In this document: one piece after another, positions 31,493 through 40,936 of the stretch
Numbering within the stretch: the stretch's first letter is position 1
How the letters are laid out: every line of letters begins with the position of its first letter
NCBI RefSeq assembly: GCF_900113255.1
Contig: NZ_FOOR01000003.1
Coordinates: 230,351-294,350 of the forward strand
DNA from: Novosphingobium sp. CF614
GTDB taxonomy: Bacteria; Pseudomonadota; Alphaproteobacteria; Sphingomonadales; Sphingomonadaceae
Length of the DNA stretch: 64,000 nt
Reading direction: 5' to 3'
Translations under genes and position numbers: made by a program
The notes under the pieces: generated by a model
Database searches by the model: none
Told to the model about the DNA's origin: nothing
What the model saw: only the letters and a program-made list of their open reading frames with translations

Positions 31493-31687
31493 ATGAAACG
31501 CGCAAGGCTGGATCGCGCGCTCGCCAGCAAATGGGTTGCCGCGCGCGCCATCGATCCCTCGATCATGGCGAGAGTCTTGCGGCTGGATATTCCCGGTTAT
31601 CTGCCCGCGCAGGCGCATCGCGTTGCGGGCGATACCGCCTGTGAACGTTTAACGGCAAAGCAACCAGGCGAGAAGTTTTATCCATGA
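31493..31687 (+). CDS. 64-residue hypothetical protein overlapping the M16 protease start
   Basis: ATG 31493 to TGA 31687; the stop overlaps the ATG of the M16 protease gene (ATGA), the same linkage used between many genuine genes here. The product is basic and soluble: MKRARLDRALASKWVAARAI, DPSIMARVLRLDIPGYLPAQ, ending in KQPGEKFYP. No signal peptide and no known domain. It may only serve translational coupling, or be a small regulator or partner of the locus. There is no clear ribosome binding site, which lowers confidence. Confidence 0.4.
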   Translation: MKRARLDRALASKWVAARAIDPSIMARVLRLDIPGYLPAQAHRVAGDTACERLTAKQPGEKFYP

Positions 31688-34305
31688 TCTGCCAATCCAG
31701 CTCCAGGTCGCCGCGAACGGCCGTGCAACCGCCCCGGCTGGACCATGAAAGCTTTGTTCTCGAAAATGGGCTTACCGTTATCGTACAGCAGGACAGGCGG
31801 GCACCGATCGTCGCGACGAATTTATGGTACGGCGTGGGCTCGAAGGACGAACCTTCGGGACGCACGGGCTTCGCTCATCTGTTCGAGCATCTCTTCTTCA
31901 ATGCTTCGGAAAACCGGCGCGAGGATTGGCACTTCCTGCTCAACGAACTGGGCGGAATCGACGTCAATGGCTCGACCTCCCGCGACAGGACCAATTACTA
32001 CCAGACGGTGAGCGTCAGTGCCCTCGATCTGGTGTTGTGGATGGAGGCGGATCGCATGGGCCGCCTTTTGCCCGCCATCGATCAGGCCTCGCTCGATCGT
32101 GAGGTGATGGTCGTCAAGAACGAGAAAATGCAGCGCGAAAGTGGGCCGCTGGGCCTGTTGCAGGAAAGCGAATTGCGGGCGCTCTACGGCGATGCGCATC
32201 CCTATGGACATCCGGTTACGGGAGCCATGGAAGATCTCGAGCGGGTCTCGCTCGACACCGTGGAGAGTTGGTATCGAAGCTGGTATGGCCCGGGCAATGC
32301 CGTGCTGTCGCTGGTCGGAGACATCGCTCCGGAAGAGGGGCGCGCCGCCGCCGAACGCGCTTTCGGCGGGATCGCCGCCGGCAGTCCGGTCAGGCGGGTG
32401 CTGACGGCGATCCCGGTTTCGCCCCAGGCCAGCCGCGCTGCCTATCAGACGCGCGCGCCGATCGCCGGCCTTCGCCAGACCTGGCTGACGTCGGCGGATG
32501 CGGGCCGCGATGGTCCGCTTCTGCAGCTTGCGGCGCAGATGCTGTCGGGCGATGCCACGTCGCGCCTGCGGCGTCGCCTGGTCGAGCGTGATGCGCTTGT
32601 GACGGATGTCAATGTGCGCCAGCTCTCGCAGGCGTTGAGCGGCGAATTCTCGATCGCCATCCAGGCAAAGCCGGACGCTCCGATCGGCAGGATCGAACAG
32701 GCGATCGCCGAGGAACTCGATGCCTTCCTGCAGGACGGAGTGGACGAGGCGGAACTCGCACGGGCGCGGCGGGTCCTGGCGCTCGGCTCGGCCAGCGCAT
32801 TGCAGGGCCTGGGCGCGCGCGCGGATTGCCTGTCGATGGGGCACACCTTGCACGGCCGGCCGGACGCGGCGCTTGAGGCATGTCGCACGGTGGAGGAAGC
32901 GACCGCCGCGCAAGTGCTCGATACCGCGCGGCGCTGGCTGAGCGGCCCCAGCCTGTCGCTGGAGATAACCCCCTTCCGGGGCGTCTCAGGAGAATCGCGC
33001 CCGCCGGTTCCGCGCCCCTCCGTTCCCCCACCCGTCATGCCGACCTTTCCCGCCATCGAGGAACGGCGCCTCGCCAATGGCCTCACGATCGTCCATGCGC
33101 GCCGTCCTTCTGAAATGTCGGTCAAGATGAGCCTCGTCGTGGACGGCGGACGGGCGTCGGAGCCGGTCGGCAAAGGCGGCGTCGCCACGCTCGCGCTCAA
33201 TCTGCTCGATCGGGAGACGCGCAACCGCACGCGCGATCAAATCACCGCCGACAGCTACGATCTGGGTGCGTCGATGGGGACCAGCGTCTCGACGGACGTC
33301 GTAGCCGTCAATCTTTCGGTCCTGGCCGACAACTGGGTTCCGGGACTGGAACTGATGTTCGACATGGTTCGGCGGCCCACCTTCCCGAAGGCCGATTTCG
33401 ACCGTACAGTGATTGCCGAAACCGCGGCGCTTCGTTCCGCCCAGCACCGACCGGCAGCTATCGTCGAACGCGAGCTTGGCGACCGCCTGTTCGGCCCCGG
33501 TCATCCCTATGCCAACCGCATCACGCCCGATTCCCTTGCCGCCCTGACGCTCGACGACATACGCGGCTGGCACGCCGCCGCGATGCGGCCCGACAAGGCG
33601 ACGTTGTTCGCGGTGGGAGACTTCGACATCGAAGTACTCGCATCGGCGGTCGAGCGCATCGCGGGGGATTGGCGGCCGGCCGGCCCCGCCGCCGCGCCGT
33701 GTTCGACGCCTATTCCCTTTACCGCGGGCCGCCACCGCCTGCGCATCGACGACGTGGAGCAGGCCATTGTCGCCGCCGCACTGCCGATCGGCGCTTCATC
33801 GCAGGACGATGCCGCGCTTTATTTCGTCACGACCATCCTGGGCGGCGACACCAGCGGCAGGCTCTTTCGCCGCCTGCGCGAGGAAAAGGGCTGGACCTAT
33901 TCCGTCAGCTCGTTCCTGTCGGAAACGCGTTCTGGCCGGTGGTTGCGCCTCGGCTTCAGCGTCCAGGCGGATGCGACGGAGGCCGCGCTGGAGGAATTGA
34001 TGCGCGTGATGGAAGAAACCCGCGCCGGACTGCCGATCACCGCGGCCGAACTGGCCGACGCGAAAGCGCAAGTGCTGCGTAGCCTGCCGTCGATCTGGGC
34101 GGAAAACGCGGCGGTGCTCGATGCCATGGTCGGTTACGCGTCGACCGGCCGGCCCCTGTCCGCCATCGGCCTCATGCCCGAACGGATCGCGGCGGTCACG
34201 CTTGAGCACGTACACCGGGTCGCGCGGCAATGGCTCGATCCCCAGCGCTTGATCCTGGTGGTCGGTGAACCGGCGGCAGCCACGCGCGCACTCGCGCTGG
34301 GTTAG
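31684..34305 (+). CDS. M16 family zinc metalloprotease (PqqL/FusC-like)
   Basis: 873 residues, the two-lobe size of PqqL and FusC. The N-terminal lobe carries the inverted zinc motif H65-L-F-E68-H69 and the third ligand Glu147 (VVKNEKMQ). The C-terminal lobe (from about 455) has the same fold, but the equivalent site reads ATLALNLLD, so it is catalytically inactive, as usual in this family. GGDTSGRLFRRLREEKGWTYSVSS is the conserved closing block. The enzyme digests peptides in a closed chamber. Unlike FusC, no signal peptide is visible, and an in-frame stop at 31642 rules out a longer N-terminus, so it looks cytoplasmic. The ABC transporter gene follows. Confidence 0.9.
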   Translation: MICQSSSRSPRTAVQPPRLDHESFVLENGLTVIVQQDRRAPIVATNLWYGVGSKDEPSGRTGFAHLFEHLFFNASENRREDWHFLLNELGGIDVNGSTSRDRTNYYQTVSVSALDLVLWMEADRMGRLLPAIDQASLDREVMVVKNEKMQRESGPLGLLQESELRALYGDAHPYGHPVTGAMEDLERVSLDTVESWYRSWYGPGNAVLSLVGDIAPEEGRAAAERAFGGIAAGSPVRRVLTAIPVSPQASRAAYQTRAPIAGLRQTWLTSADAGRDGPLLQLAAQMLSGDATSRLRRRLVERDALVTDVNVRQLSQALSGEFSIAIQAKPDAPIGRIEQAIAEELDAFLQDGVDEAELARARRVLALGSASALQGLGARADCLSMGHTLHGRPDAALEACRTVEEATAAQVLDTARRWLSGPSLSLEITPFRGVSGESRPPVPRPSVPPPVMPTFPAIEERRLANGLTIVHARRPSEMSVKMSLVVDGGRASEPVGKGGVATLALNLLDRETRNRTRDQITADSYDLGASMGTSVSTDVVAVNLSVLADNWVPGLELMFDMVRRPTFPKADFDRTVIAETAALRSAQHRPAAIVERELGDRLFGPGHPYANRITPDSLAALTLDDIRGWHAAAMRPDKATLFAVGDFDIEVLASAVERIAGDWRPAGPAAAPCSTPIPFTAGRHRLRIDDVEQAIVAAALPIGASSQDDAALYFVTTILGGDTSGRLFRRLREEKGWTYSVSSFLSETRSGRWLRLGFSVQADATEAALEELMRVMEETRAGLPITAAELADAKAQVLRSLPSIWAENAAVLDAMVGYASTGRPLSAIGLMPERIAAVTLEHVHRVARQWLDPQRLILVVGEPAAATRALALG

Positions 34306-34407
34306 GTTCCGCTTGGGTCGGTCTGGGAGGATCGCCGTGCCGGTTGCGGGTGGGCGGCAGGCCAGCCGTTTGGTCTTCGGACCAGGCGCGAAGGGCTAGG
34401 CAATACG

Positions 34408-36249
34408 ATGGCGGACGCCAAGACCATTACTATCGATCCCAAGGACGTCCGGCTGGACGGCCGGCTGATGCGGCGCATCTGGCGCCTCGCCAAGCCGTAT
34501 TGGTGGAGGCGGGAGCATTGGAAATCATGGGTGCTCCTGATGTTCGGAATCTCCATGAACCCGGCGCTCGCCTACTACAGCATTTGGATCGCGCGCAAGA
34601 GCGCCGAAAGCACCGATGCCTTGGTGACACATGACAAACCGGCTTTCCTCGCGATCTTTTGGCTCATGTTCGCTCTGGGGATCGGACAATGGCTGTACGC
34701 CGCCAGTATCGGCCTGCTGACCGACATCATGAAGGTGCACTGGTATCGCTGGATGACCCAGTGGATGGTCGAGCATTATCTTGCCGATCGCACTTACTAC
34801 AACATCGCCGTAAATGACGACGTAGACAATCCTGACGAACGAATCCAGGATAATGTCATGCCCTTTGTCGAAGCATTGCTATCAATTCCGACCAGGATCC
34901 TTGGGACTATATTGGGAGTGATAACAAACGCCGTTCTGATTAACCAGGTCAGTTCGAGCATGACGGTTTTCGTTTTTCTATATTCGTTTGGGACTATCAT
35001 CGTTCAGACCGCGCTATACATTCCACTTATCCGGATGAATTTCACCCTGGTCGCGACCAAGGCGGATCTGCGCTACGGTCTGTTGCGCGTGAGGGACCAC
35101 GCCGAAACGATTGCCTTCTTTCGCGGTGAGCGAATGGAAACGCGGCAGGTGGGCGAACGCCTGGGCCGGCACAAGAATGCCCAGATGAGAGTGATCTACT
35201 ACCAGGCGTTGACCTCGCTCGGCGCGCAGATATTGACTTATGCCTGGATGCTGGCGCCGCTGTTCTTCGTCTATCCGCTCTATTTCGAAGGGAAGATCAG
35301 CTATGGAACCATCGCGCTGGCGACGGCGGCGGCCAGCGGATTGATGGGCTCCATAACCCAGCTGAACACCTATCTCCCGTTCCTCACGACCTTGGCGCCC
35401 AGCGTGGTGCGCCTCTCGCAGATAGTCGAGCGTCATGAAACGATCACCGGTGGTCGCCGGAAGGACGGGCGCATCGTGATCGCGCGCGGCGATCATGTGG
35501 AACTGGACCGGGTGAGCTTCCTGACACCGGGCGGGGAACGATGCCTGGTGCGCGACCTTTCGGTCAGCGTCGAGGGAGGGGAGTCCCTGATGATCGTCGG
35601 ACAGACCGGAGTCGGCAAGAGTTCGCTTCTGCGCGCCATGGCCGGGCTCTGGGATCGGGGATCTGGACGCATGACCATGCCGTCCGAGGCGGTTACCATG
35701 TTCGTCCCGCAGAAACCCTATATGATGCTGGGCACGCTGCGCGACCAGCTACTCTATCCCCATGGCGACGCCGACATGGAGGAAGAGCGTATCCAGGCCG
35801 TGCTGGAGCAGGTCTGCCTGCCCGATCTCCTTGCCAAGCAGGGCGGTCTGGACGCGGAAAAGGACTGGTCCAAGATCCTTTCGCTGGGCGAACAGCAACG
35901 CATCAGCTTTGCCCGCCTGCTGATTTCCCGCCCGGCCTTCGTCTTCCTCGACGAAGCGACAAGCGCGATGGACCTGAAGACGGAGGCAACGGTGTATCAG
36001 GCGCTGGCGGACAGTGGCTGCACCTTTGTAAGCGTCGGCCACCGCGAAACGATCCTGCGGTTTCATGGCCGCGCGCTGCAACTCTTTAACGACGGCAGCT
36101 GGAGAGTGGTCGACGCATCCTCGGTTTCGATCGCGGCGCCCGGCCCACAGGAGTTGGCGCGGATCGCCCCGGGGACGGCGAAGGAACCCGACGGCTGGGG
36201 GCAGCGGCGCCTGTCGAATCGGCCGAGCCGCGCGGAAAGCGAAGCATGA
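34408..36249 (+). CDS. ABC transporter, fused permease-ATPase, SbmA/YddA family
   Basis: 613 residues. The N-terminal ABC_membrane_2 domain has about six helices (40-345) and the family motif DVDNPDERIQDNV at 138-150. The C-terminal ATPase has Walker A GQTGVGKSS (about 398), signature LSLGEQQR (about 491) and Walker B FVFLDEATSAMD (about 511). Relatives move peptides: SbmA/BacA import antimicrobial peptides, and YddA and FusD sit beside M16 proteases and TonB-dependent receptors. It probably works as a homodimer in the inner membrane. The stretch 34790-35040 is clearly AT-richer than the rest of the gene. A UUCG-loop hairpin lies in the gap at 34371-34384. Confidence 0.9.
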   Translation: MADAKTITIDPKDVRLDGRLMRRIWRLAKPYWWRREHWKSWVLLMFGISMNPALAYYSIWIARKSAESTDALVTHDKPAFLAIFWLMFALGIGQWLYAASIGLLTDIMKVHWYRWMTQWMVEHYLADRTYYNIAVNDDVDNPDERIQDNVMPFVEALLSIPTRILGTILGVITNAVLINQVSSSMTVFVFLYSFGTIIVQTALYIPLIRMNFTLVATKADLRYGLLRVRDHAETIAFFRGERMETRQVGERLGRHKNAQMRVIYYQALTSLGAQILTYAWMLAPLFFVYPLYFEGKISYGTIALATAAASGLMGSITQLNTYLPFLTTLAPSVVRLSQIVERHETITGGRRKDGRIVIARGDHVELDRVSFLTPGGERCLVRDLSVSVEGGESLMIVGQTGVGKSSLLRAMAGLWDRGSGRMTMPSEAVTMFVPQKPYMMLGTLRDQLLYPHGDADMEEERIQAVLEQVCLPDLLAKQGGLDAEKDWSKILSLGEQQRISFARLLISRPAFVFLDEATSAMDLKTEATVYQALADSGCTFVSVGHRETILRFHGRALQLFNDGSWRVVDASSVSIAAPGPQELARIAPGTAKEPDGWGQRRLSNRPSRAESEA

Positions 36250-36476
36250 GGCGCTGAGCGGAAGCCGGCATGGCGACCAGCGATAAAAAGGATTGCGGGT
36301 CACGCGCGCTCGCACAGTTTCCCTCTCAAGATGACGGCGCGATGGCAAGACCGGCATGGCCGGCCCGCTTCGGAGGACCGACACTTCGCGAACGGGGGCA
36401 GAGGCAACTGAGGGCGATCCGCGCAGCGACGCGTGGCGTGGGGCCACGTGTCGCGACGAGCGATAAGGGGGTAAAG

Positions 36477-39296
36477 ATGATCGGACCGATAGGACGTGCT
36501 TTGATCAACCGGCATTGCGGGTCGCGCATCGCCCTTGCATTGGCCATGCTTGCCGCACCGATGGCCTTGCCTGCGACGGCGGCCGCACAGACCGAAGCAG
36601 AGCGGAGCTTCGAGATTCCAGCGGGCACGCTCGGCGATGCCTTGCGGCGCTTCGCCGAACAGTCCCGCATCCAGCTGCTCTATCCCGCCAATATTGTCGA
36701 GCAGCGCCAGTCACCCGGCGTGACGGGGCACATGACCGCCGAGCAGGCCCTTGCACGGCTGCTCGCGGGCACCGGCCTGGTCTACCGTTTCAACGACGCG
36801 ACGACGGTGACGCTTTCCGAGCCGGTCAGCGCGGAAGACGGCGGGCGTGTCCTTGGTCCCGTCATGGTGCAGGGCGTGGAAGGGAGCGGCCTGGCCGGCG
36901 CGACGCTGGTCAACGGGATCAACGGTTCGCGCGATGTCACCGCGACGGAAGGTACGGGCAGCTTCACCTCGAACGCGCTGACCGTTGGGTCGAAGACGCC
37001 CGTTCCGCTGAAGGACGTGCCGCAAAGCCTGAGCGTGCTGACGGCGCAGGCCATCGAAGAGCAGGCCATCACCGATCTGACCGAGGCGCTCTCCCGATCG
37101 ACCGGCGTGACCCTCGTCCAGGGGCAGACCAGCAACGAAACCCTGTTCTACTCTCGCGGTTTCCAGATCACCAGCATCCAGATCGACGGCGGCGCGCCGC
37201 TCAACGGACGGCAAGACGCCTTCGGCTACTATCCGCAGATCGACATGGCGCAGTACGATCATGTCGAACTGCTGCGCGGCGCGGCAGGAACGTTCAACCT
37301 CTACGGCGACCCTTCCGGCACGATCAACCTGACCCGCAAGAAGCCGCTGGATCACCCGCAGTTCGTGTTCGAAGGCCAGCTGGGGTCTTGGCAGAAATAT
37401 CGGGTGGTGGCCGACGCCACCGCCCCCCTCGCGCTCGACGGCGCCCTGCGCGGGCGCGCGGTCATGTCCTATCAGGACAACGACTATTTCTACCGCCTGG
37501 CACACGACAATCGCCTGATGCTCTACGGCATCGCCGAGCTGGACGCGACCGACACGACACTCATCACCGCCGGCATCAGCTATACCCGCCAGAACGGCCG
37601 GCCCTGGGTGGGCGGCCTGCCGCGCTACGCCGACGGCACCGATGCCCGGCTGCCGCGCGATACCGCCTTCGTCTTCCCCTGGAACCGGTTTGACCTGCGG
37701 ACCACCGAACTGTTCGGCTCGATCGAACAGAAGATCGGCGAAGACTGGGACGCCAAGCTGAACGTCACCCATGTCAGCCAGCGCAGCGCGCAGAAGCTCG
37801 GCCAGGCATATGGCCTCATCAATCCTTACACGCTCGATGGTGTGACCATGAGCGCCTACCAACTCGAAGACGGCACCGAGCAGACGTCCGCCGAGTTCAC
37901 TTTCGGGGGCAAGTTCAGGCTGTTCGGGCAGGACCAGCGCGTCCTGGTCGGCGCCAACTATATGGATGCGGACGGATCCTTCAAGCGGGAGCACACCGCG
38001 CTCATCGCGGGAACCTTCGATCAGCCCTACACGCCCTATCTCGGCGGGCCCTCCTACTACATCGGCTCGCCGGATGGCAGCGCGCCGCCAATCGACGTGT
38101 TCAACTTCGATCCCTCGGATCCGCGTTACATCGAGCCGCCAAGCACGCTTCTCAGTTACGCCTATCCGGAACGCCGGCAGGTCACGATAGGTGCTTATGT
38201 GAACCTGATGCTGACGCCGCTGGATCGGGTGCACCTGAACGTCGGCTGGCGCTACAGCCGGTTCCTGAGCCGCAAGCTGGCCGAAAGCTACTGCACCGAC
38301 CCCTACGACTTCTTCTGCGACGGGCTGGCGATCGGCGACGTTTCGGACTCCAACTTCGAGCGGCTGAAGAATGAAAACTTCGCGTGGCCGCCTTCGGCAT
38401 CCTTGCTCTACGACCTCACGTCCAACCTTACCGTGTACGCCGGCTATACCGACATTTATCAGAATCAATCCTATTATGTCGATCGCGATCTCAATTCCCT
38501 GCCGCCAATCACAGGTGGGAACTATGAAGTTGGGACGAAATGGCAATCCCCCAACAAGAAGCTGAATGCATCTGTTTCAGTATATTACATCGAAAAGAAC
38601 GGCATCGCTATTCCCGATCCCAACTCTTACCTCGTCAATCCGGATGGCACCATCAATCCCAATGTTCAGGTGGACAACAAGGGCAATCAGTACTTCTTCG
38701 GCCTAATCGGCGAAGGCGTGTCATGTTGCTACGTCGGCGGGGCGGACGCAAGTTTCATCAGCAAGGGCGTCGACGTGGAGATCGCGGGCGAGGTGCTCGC
38801 GAATTGGCAGGTCTCGCTGGGCTATACCTACAATGACAACTACTATCGCGGGAAAGATCTTGCGACGACCCTTTACAAAGCCGCCGGCTCGCCGCTTGTC
38901 AGCGAACAGCCCAAGCATCTTTTCAAGTTCTGGACGAGCTATCGGCTCGGCGAAGGGCGCTTGTGGAAGAGCCTGACGCTGGGCCTGGGCGTTCAGGCGC
39001 AATCCAGCGTGTATCGCAACGGCAGCACCTGCACCCAGCTTCTGCCGCCCGACGACACCGGGTATAGCGCCTGCGCGGTGCCGCTGAGCCTCATCCGTTA
39101 CACGCAGCCCGGTTTCGCCATCGTCTCGGGGCGCATCGACTACGGCATTTCCGAAAACTGGTCGCTGGCGCTCAATATCGATAACATCCTCGACAAGACC
39201 TATTACCAGACGATCGGACCGGCCACGACGACCGCGACCTCCAACTGGTACGGCGAACCGCGCAACGTCACGCTGACGGTGCGGGCGAAATGGTGA
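36477..39296 (+). CDS. TonB-dependent receptor with STN signalling domain (FecA type)
   Basis: 939 residues from ATG 36477, with ribosome binding site aagggggt and a signal peptide (IALALAMLAAPMALPATAAAQ). An in-frame ATG at 36270 would put 69 extra residues before it. Residues about 45-105 are an STN domain (FEIPAGTLGDALRRFAEQSRI). The plug (TPVPLKDVPQSLSVLT, FYSRGFQITSIQIDGGAPL, LLRGAAGTFNLYGDPSGTINLTRK) and barrel are of the siderophore-receptor type, ending NVTLTVRAKW. STN receptors pass a ligand signal to a FecR protein, and a FecI/FecR pair closes this locus. GCGACCAGCGATAA at about 36273 recurs nearly intact at about 36453. Coding around 38480-38720 is AT-richer. Confidence 0.93.
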   Translation: MIGPIGRALINRHCGSRIALALAMLAAPMALPATAAAQTEAERSFEIPAGTLGDALRRFAEQSRIQLLYPANIVEQRQSPGVTGHMTAEQALARLLAGTGLVYRFNDATTVTLSEPVSAEDGGRVLGPVMVQGVEGSGLAGATLVNGINGSRDVTATEGTGSFTSNALTVGSKTPVPLKDVPQSLSVLTAQAIEEQAITDLTEALSRSTGVTLVQGQTSNETLFYSRGFQITSIQIDGGAPLNGRQDAFGYYPQIDMAQYDHVELLRGAAGTFNLYGDPSGTINLTRKKPLDHPQFVFEGQLGSWQKYRVVADATAPLALDGALRGRAVMSYQDNDYFYRLAHDNRLMLYGIAELDATDTTLITAGISYTRQNGRPWVGGLPRYADGTDARLPRDTAFVFPWNRFDLRTTELFGSIEQKIGEDWDAKLNVTHVSQRSAQKLGQAYGLINPYTLDGVTMSAYQLEDGTEQTSAEFTFGGKFRLFGQDQRVLVGANYMDADGSFKREHTALIAGTFDQPYTPYLGGPSYYIGSPDGSAPPIDVFNFDPSDPRYIEPPSTLLSYAYPERRQVTIGAYVNLMLTPLDRVHLNVGWRYSRFLSRKLAESYCTDPYDFFCDGLAIGDVSDSNFERLKNENFAWPPSASLLYDLTSNLTVYAGYTDIYQNQSYYVDRDLNSLPPITGGNYEVGTKWQSPNKKLNASVSVYYIEKNGIAIPDPNSYLVNPDGTINPNVQVDNKGNQYFFGLIGEGVSCCYVGGADASFISKGVDVEIAGEVLANWQVSLGYTYNDNYYRGKDLATTLYKAAGSPLVSEQPKHLFKFWTSYRLGEGRLWKSLTLGLGVQAQSSVYRNGSTCTQLLPPDDTGYSACAVPLSLIRYTQPGFAIVSGRIDYGISENWSLALNIDNILDKTYYQTIGPATTTATSNWYGEPRNVTLTVRAKW

Positions 39297-39351
39297 ACCG
39301 CCGCCGATGCCGTTGTGGGAAGCCCCAGCACGCCTGCAGCGGGGAATGTTC

Positions 39352-40881
39352 ATGACCTATCTGCATGCGGCCGATCGCAGGGATGCGCTTCCGCGCCTGT
39401 CGCCCACACAGCAGGTCACGTTCGATCGCATGCGCGAGGCGATCACGGGCGTGCCCGTGATCGCCATCGAGGGCCGCGGGGGGCTCGGCCACACCACCAT
39501 CATGCGCGCGCTGCAGGCCGCGAAGGGTGGCCGCTTCCTGACGATGGATACGATAGCGGCGGTATTGGCAGCCCCGCATCGCCCCACATACGAACAGGCC
39601 GTGTATGAAGTGCTGCGGGATGCACTGGCACAGGACGATATCGTCTTCGTCGATGGCCTTGCCAACAGTTTCCAGGCCGCGAGCTTTGCGCCGTTCCATC
39701 CCCGCGCGGGGCTTTTCGCCATCGTTTTCAAGGCACTCTACGACCTTGCGGATGCGCACGACAAACGCATCGTTCTCAGCCTGGACAGGCAGGACCTTCG
39801 CCCGCACCACAGGCTGGTCGTCACGCATCGTCCCCTCGCCATCCACCTTCCAGACCTGGGCGCAAAGGATTACGCGCATTTCCTGATCGAACGTTTCGGT
39901 CCCGATGCCCTCGCCGCCGTGGATTTCGAAAGAGTCTATCGCTTTTCGCGCAAGCTTTCGGCCCATCATATCCAGGCGGTCTGCAATCTCCTGGCGGTCC
40001 GGGGGCATGCCGGGTTCACGACCGAGGATGTGATCGCGGTCATAGCCGGCGAGTTGCTGCGCAGCAATGTCGAGCTTGCCGAAGTGGAGCCGGTGGATCT
40101 GAACCAGCTCGCGAACATGGACATGATCGTCGAAACGCTTGATCGCACGATCCTGCTACCGCTGCGCGAACCGGAACTCGCCGCCGAGCTGGGCCTGGAG
40201 GCCAAGCGCGGCGTGCTGATCCATGGCGCCCCCGGCACCGGAAAGACGACGATCGGCCGCGCGCTTGCCCATATGATGAAGGGCAAGTTCTTCATGATCG
40301 ACGGCGACATAAACCATGACGCGGGCAGCGATTTCGTGCGCGAGGTGGACAAGGTATTTTCGCAGGCCGCTTGCAACAGCCCTTCCGTGATCTTCGTCGA
40401 CGATGCGGACGTGATCCTGGGCGATCCCCGCATGCAGGCGTTCGGACGTTATCTCCTGACCAAGCTGGACGGCATACAGTCGGAATCGGCCGGCCGTGTC
40501 TGCGTCATGATGACGGCGATGAACATTGCCGCCATGCCTCGGGCCCTGCTGCGGTCGGGGCGTCTCGAAGTCTGGCTTGAAACCGCGCTGCCGGATGCGG
40601 CGACACGCGCCGCGATGGTGCGCGGCCACATTGCGCGCGGTCCGGACATATTCTCCACCTTCGACCTGGATGCGGTCGGCGCGGCGACCGAGGGCTTCAC
40701 GCCCGCGGACTTGAGGCGACTGGTGGGGGATGTCGCCGGCTATGTCGCCTATGATCGGCACACGGACGGCGCTGAGCGGCCGCTCGATGCCTATTTCGCG
40801 ATGGCGGTGGAAGATCTGCGTCGCCAGAAGGCACTCGCCGAAGCTGCGGCTGGACAGCGCGGCGGGCTGCTCTTCCATTGA
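39352..40881 (+). CDS. Double-AAA ATPase A, first domain P-loop degenerate
   Basis: 509 residues, cytoplasmic, no signal or membrane helix. Domain 1 has a P-loop-like GRGGLGHT at 41-48, where His replaces the Walker A Lys, and a Walker-B-like IVFVDG near 97-102. A helical linker follows to about 285. Domain 2 is a classical AAA module: GAPGTGKTTIGRAL (292-305), VIFVDDADVI (Walker B with DD instead of DE), sensor-1 TAMN ending at Asn391, and an RSGR arginine-finger-like motif at 401-404. The next gene encodes a paralogue of the same length and layout. Start 39352 is chosen because gcgggga is 6 bp upstream; 39346 and 39307 are alternatives. Role in a TonB import locus unknown. Confidence 0.8.
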   Translation: MTYLHAADRRDALPRLSPTQQVTFDRMREAITGVPVIAIEGRGGLGHTTIMRALQAAKGGRFLTMDTIAAVLAAPHRPTYEQAVYEVLRDALAQDDIVFVDGLANSFQAASFAPFHPRAGLFAIVFKALYDLADAHDKRIVLSLDRQDLRPHHRLVVTHRPLAIHLPDLGAKDYAHFLIERFGPDALAAVDFERVYRFSRKLSAHHIQAVCNLLAVRGHAGFTTEDVIAVIAGELLRSNVELAEVEPVDLNQLANMDMIVETLDRTILLPLREPELAAELGLEAKRGVLIHGAPGTGKTTIGRALAHMMKGKFFMIDGDINHDAGSDFVREVDKVFSQAACNSPSVIFVDDADVILGDPRMQAFGRYLLTKLDGIQSESAGRVCVMMTAMNIAAMPRALLRSGRLEVWLETALPDAATRAAMVRGHIARGPDIFSTFDLDAVGAATEGFTPADLRRLVGDVAGYVAYDRHTDGAERPLDAYFAMAVEDLRRQKALAEAAAGQRGGLLFH

Positions 40882-40936
40882 TCCGCCCGCCCTTCCCCCG
40901 CCTTGCCAGGGCCGATATCCGGCAAAGGATCATCCG

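Noticed and set aside
28051..31644. A 1197-codon plus-strand ORF opposite the receptor and MFS genes
   Set aside because: Antisense to two well-supported genes; low-complexity Arg/Gln/His-rich product without any domain. The same applies to the long ORFs at 7576-10206, 18152-19990, 22292-23935 and 48597-50228.
26569..36249. RiPP or lasso-peptide biosynthesis cluster (methyltransferase, protease, ABC transporter)
   Set aside because: No lasso cyclase, leader peptidase, RRE domain or convincing precursor. The M16/YddA/TonB-receptor combination matches import loci better.
36270..36476. Receptor start at the upstream ATG 36270
   Set aside because: It would place 69 polar residues before an otherwise perfect signal peptide; ATG 36477 has a good ribosome binding site.
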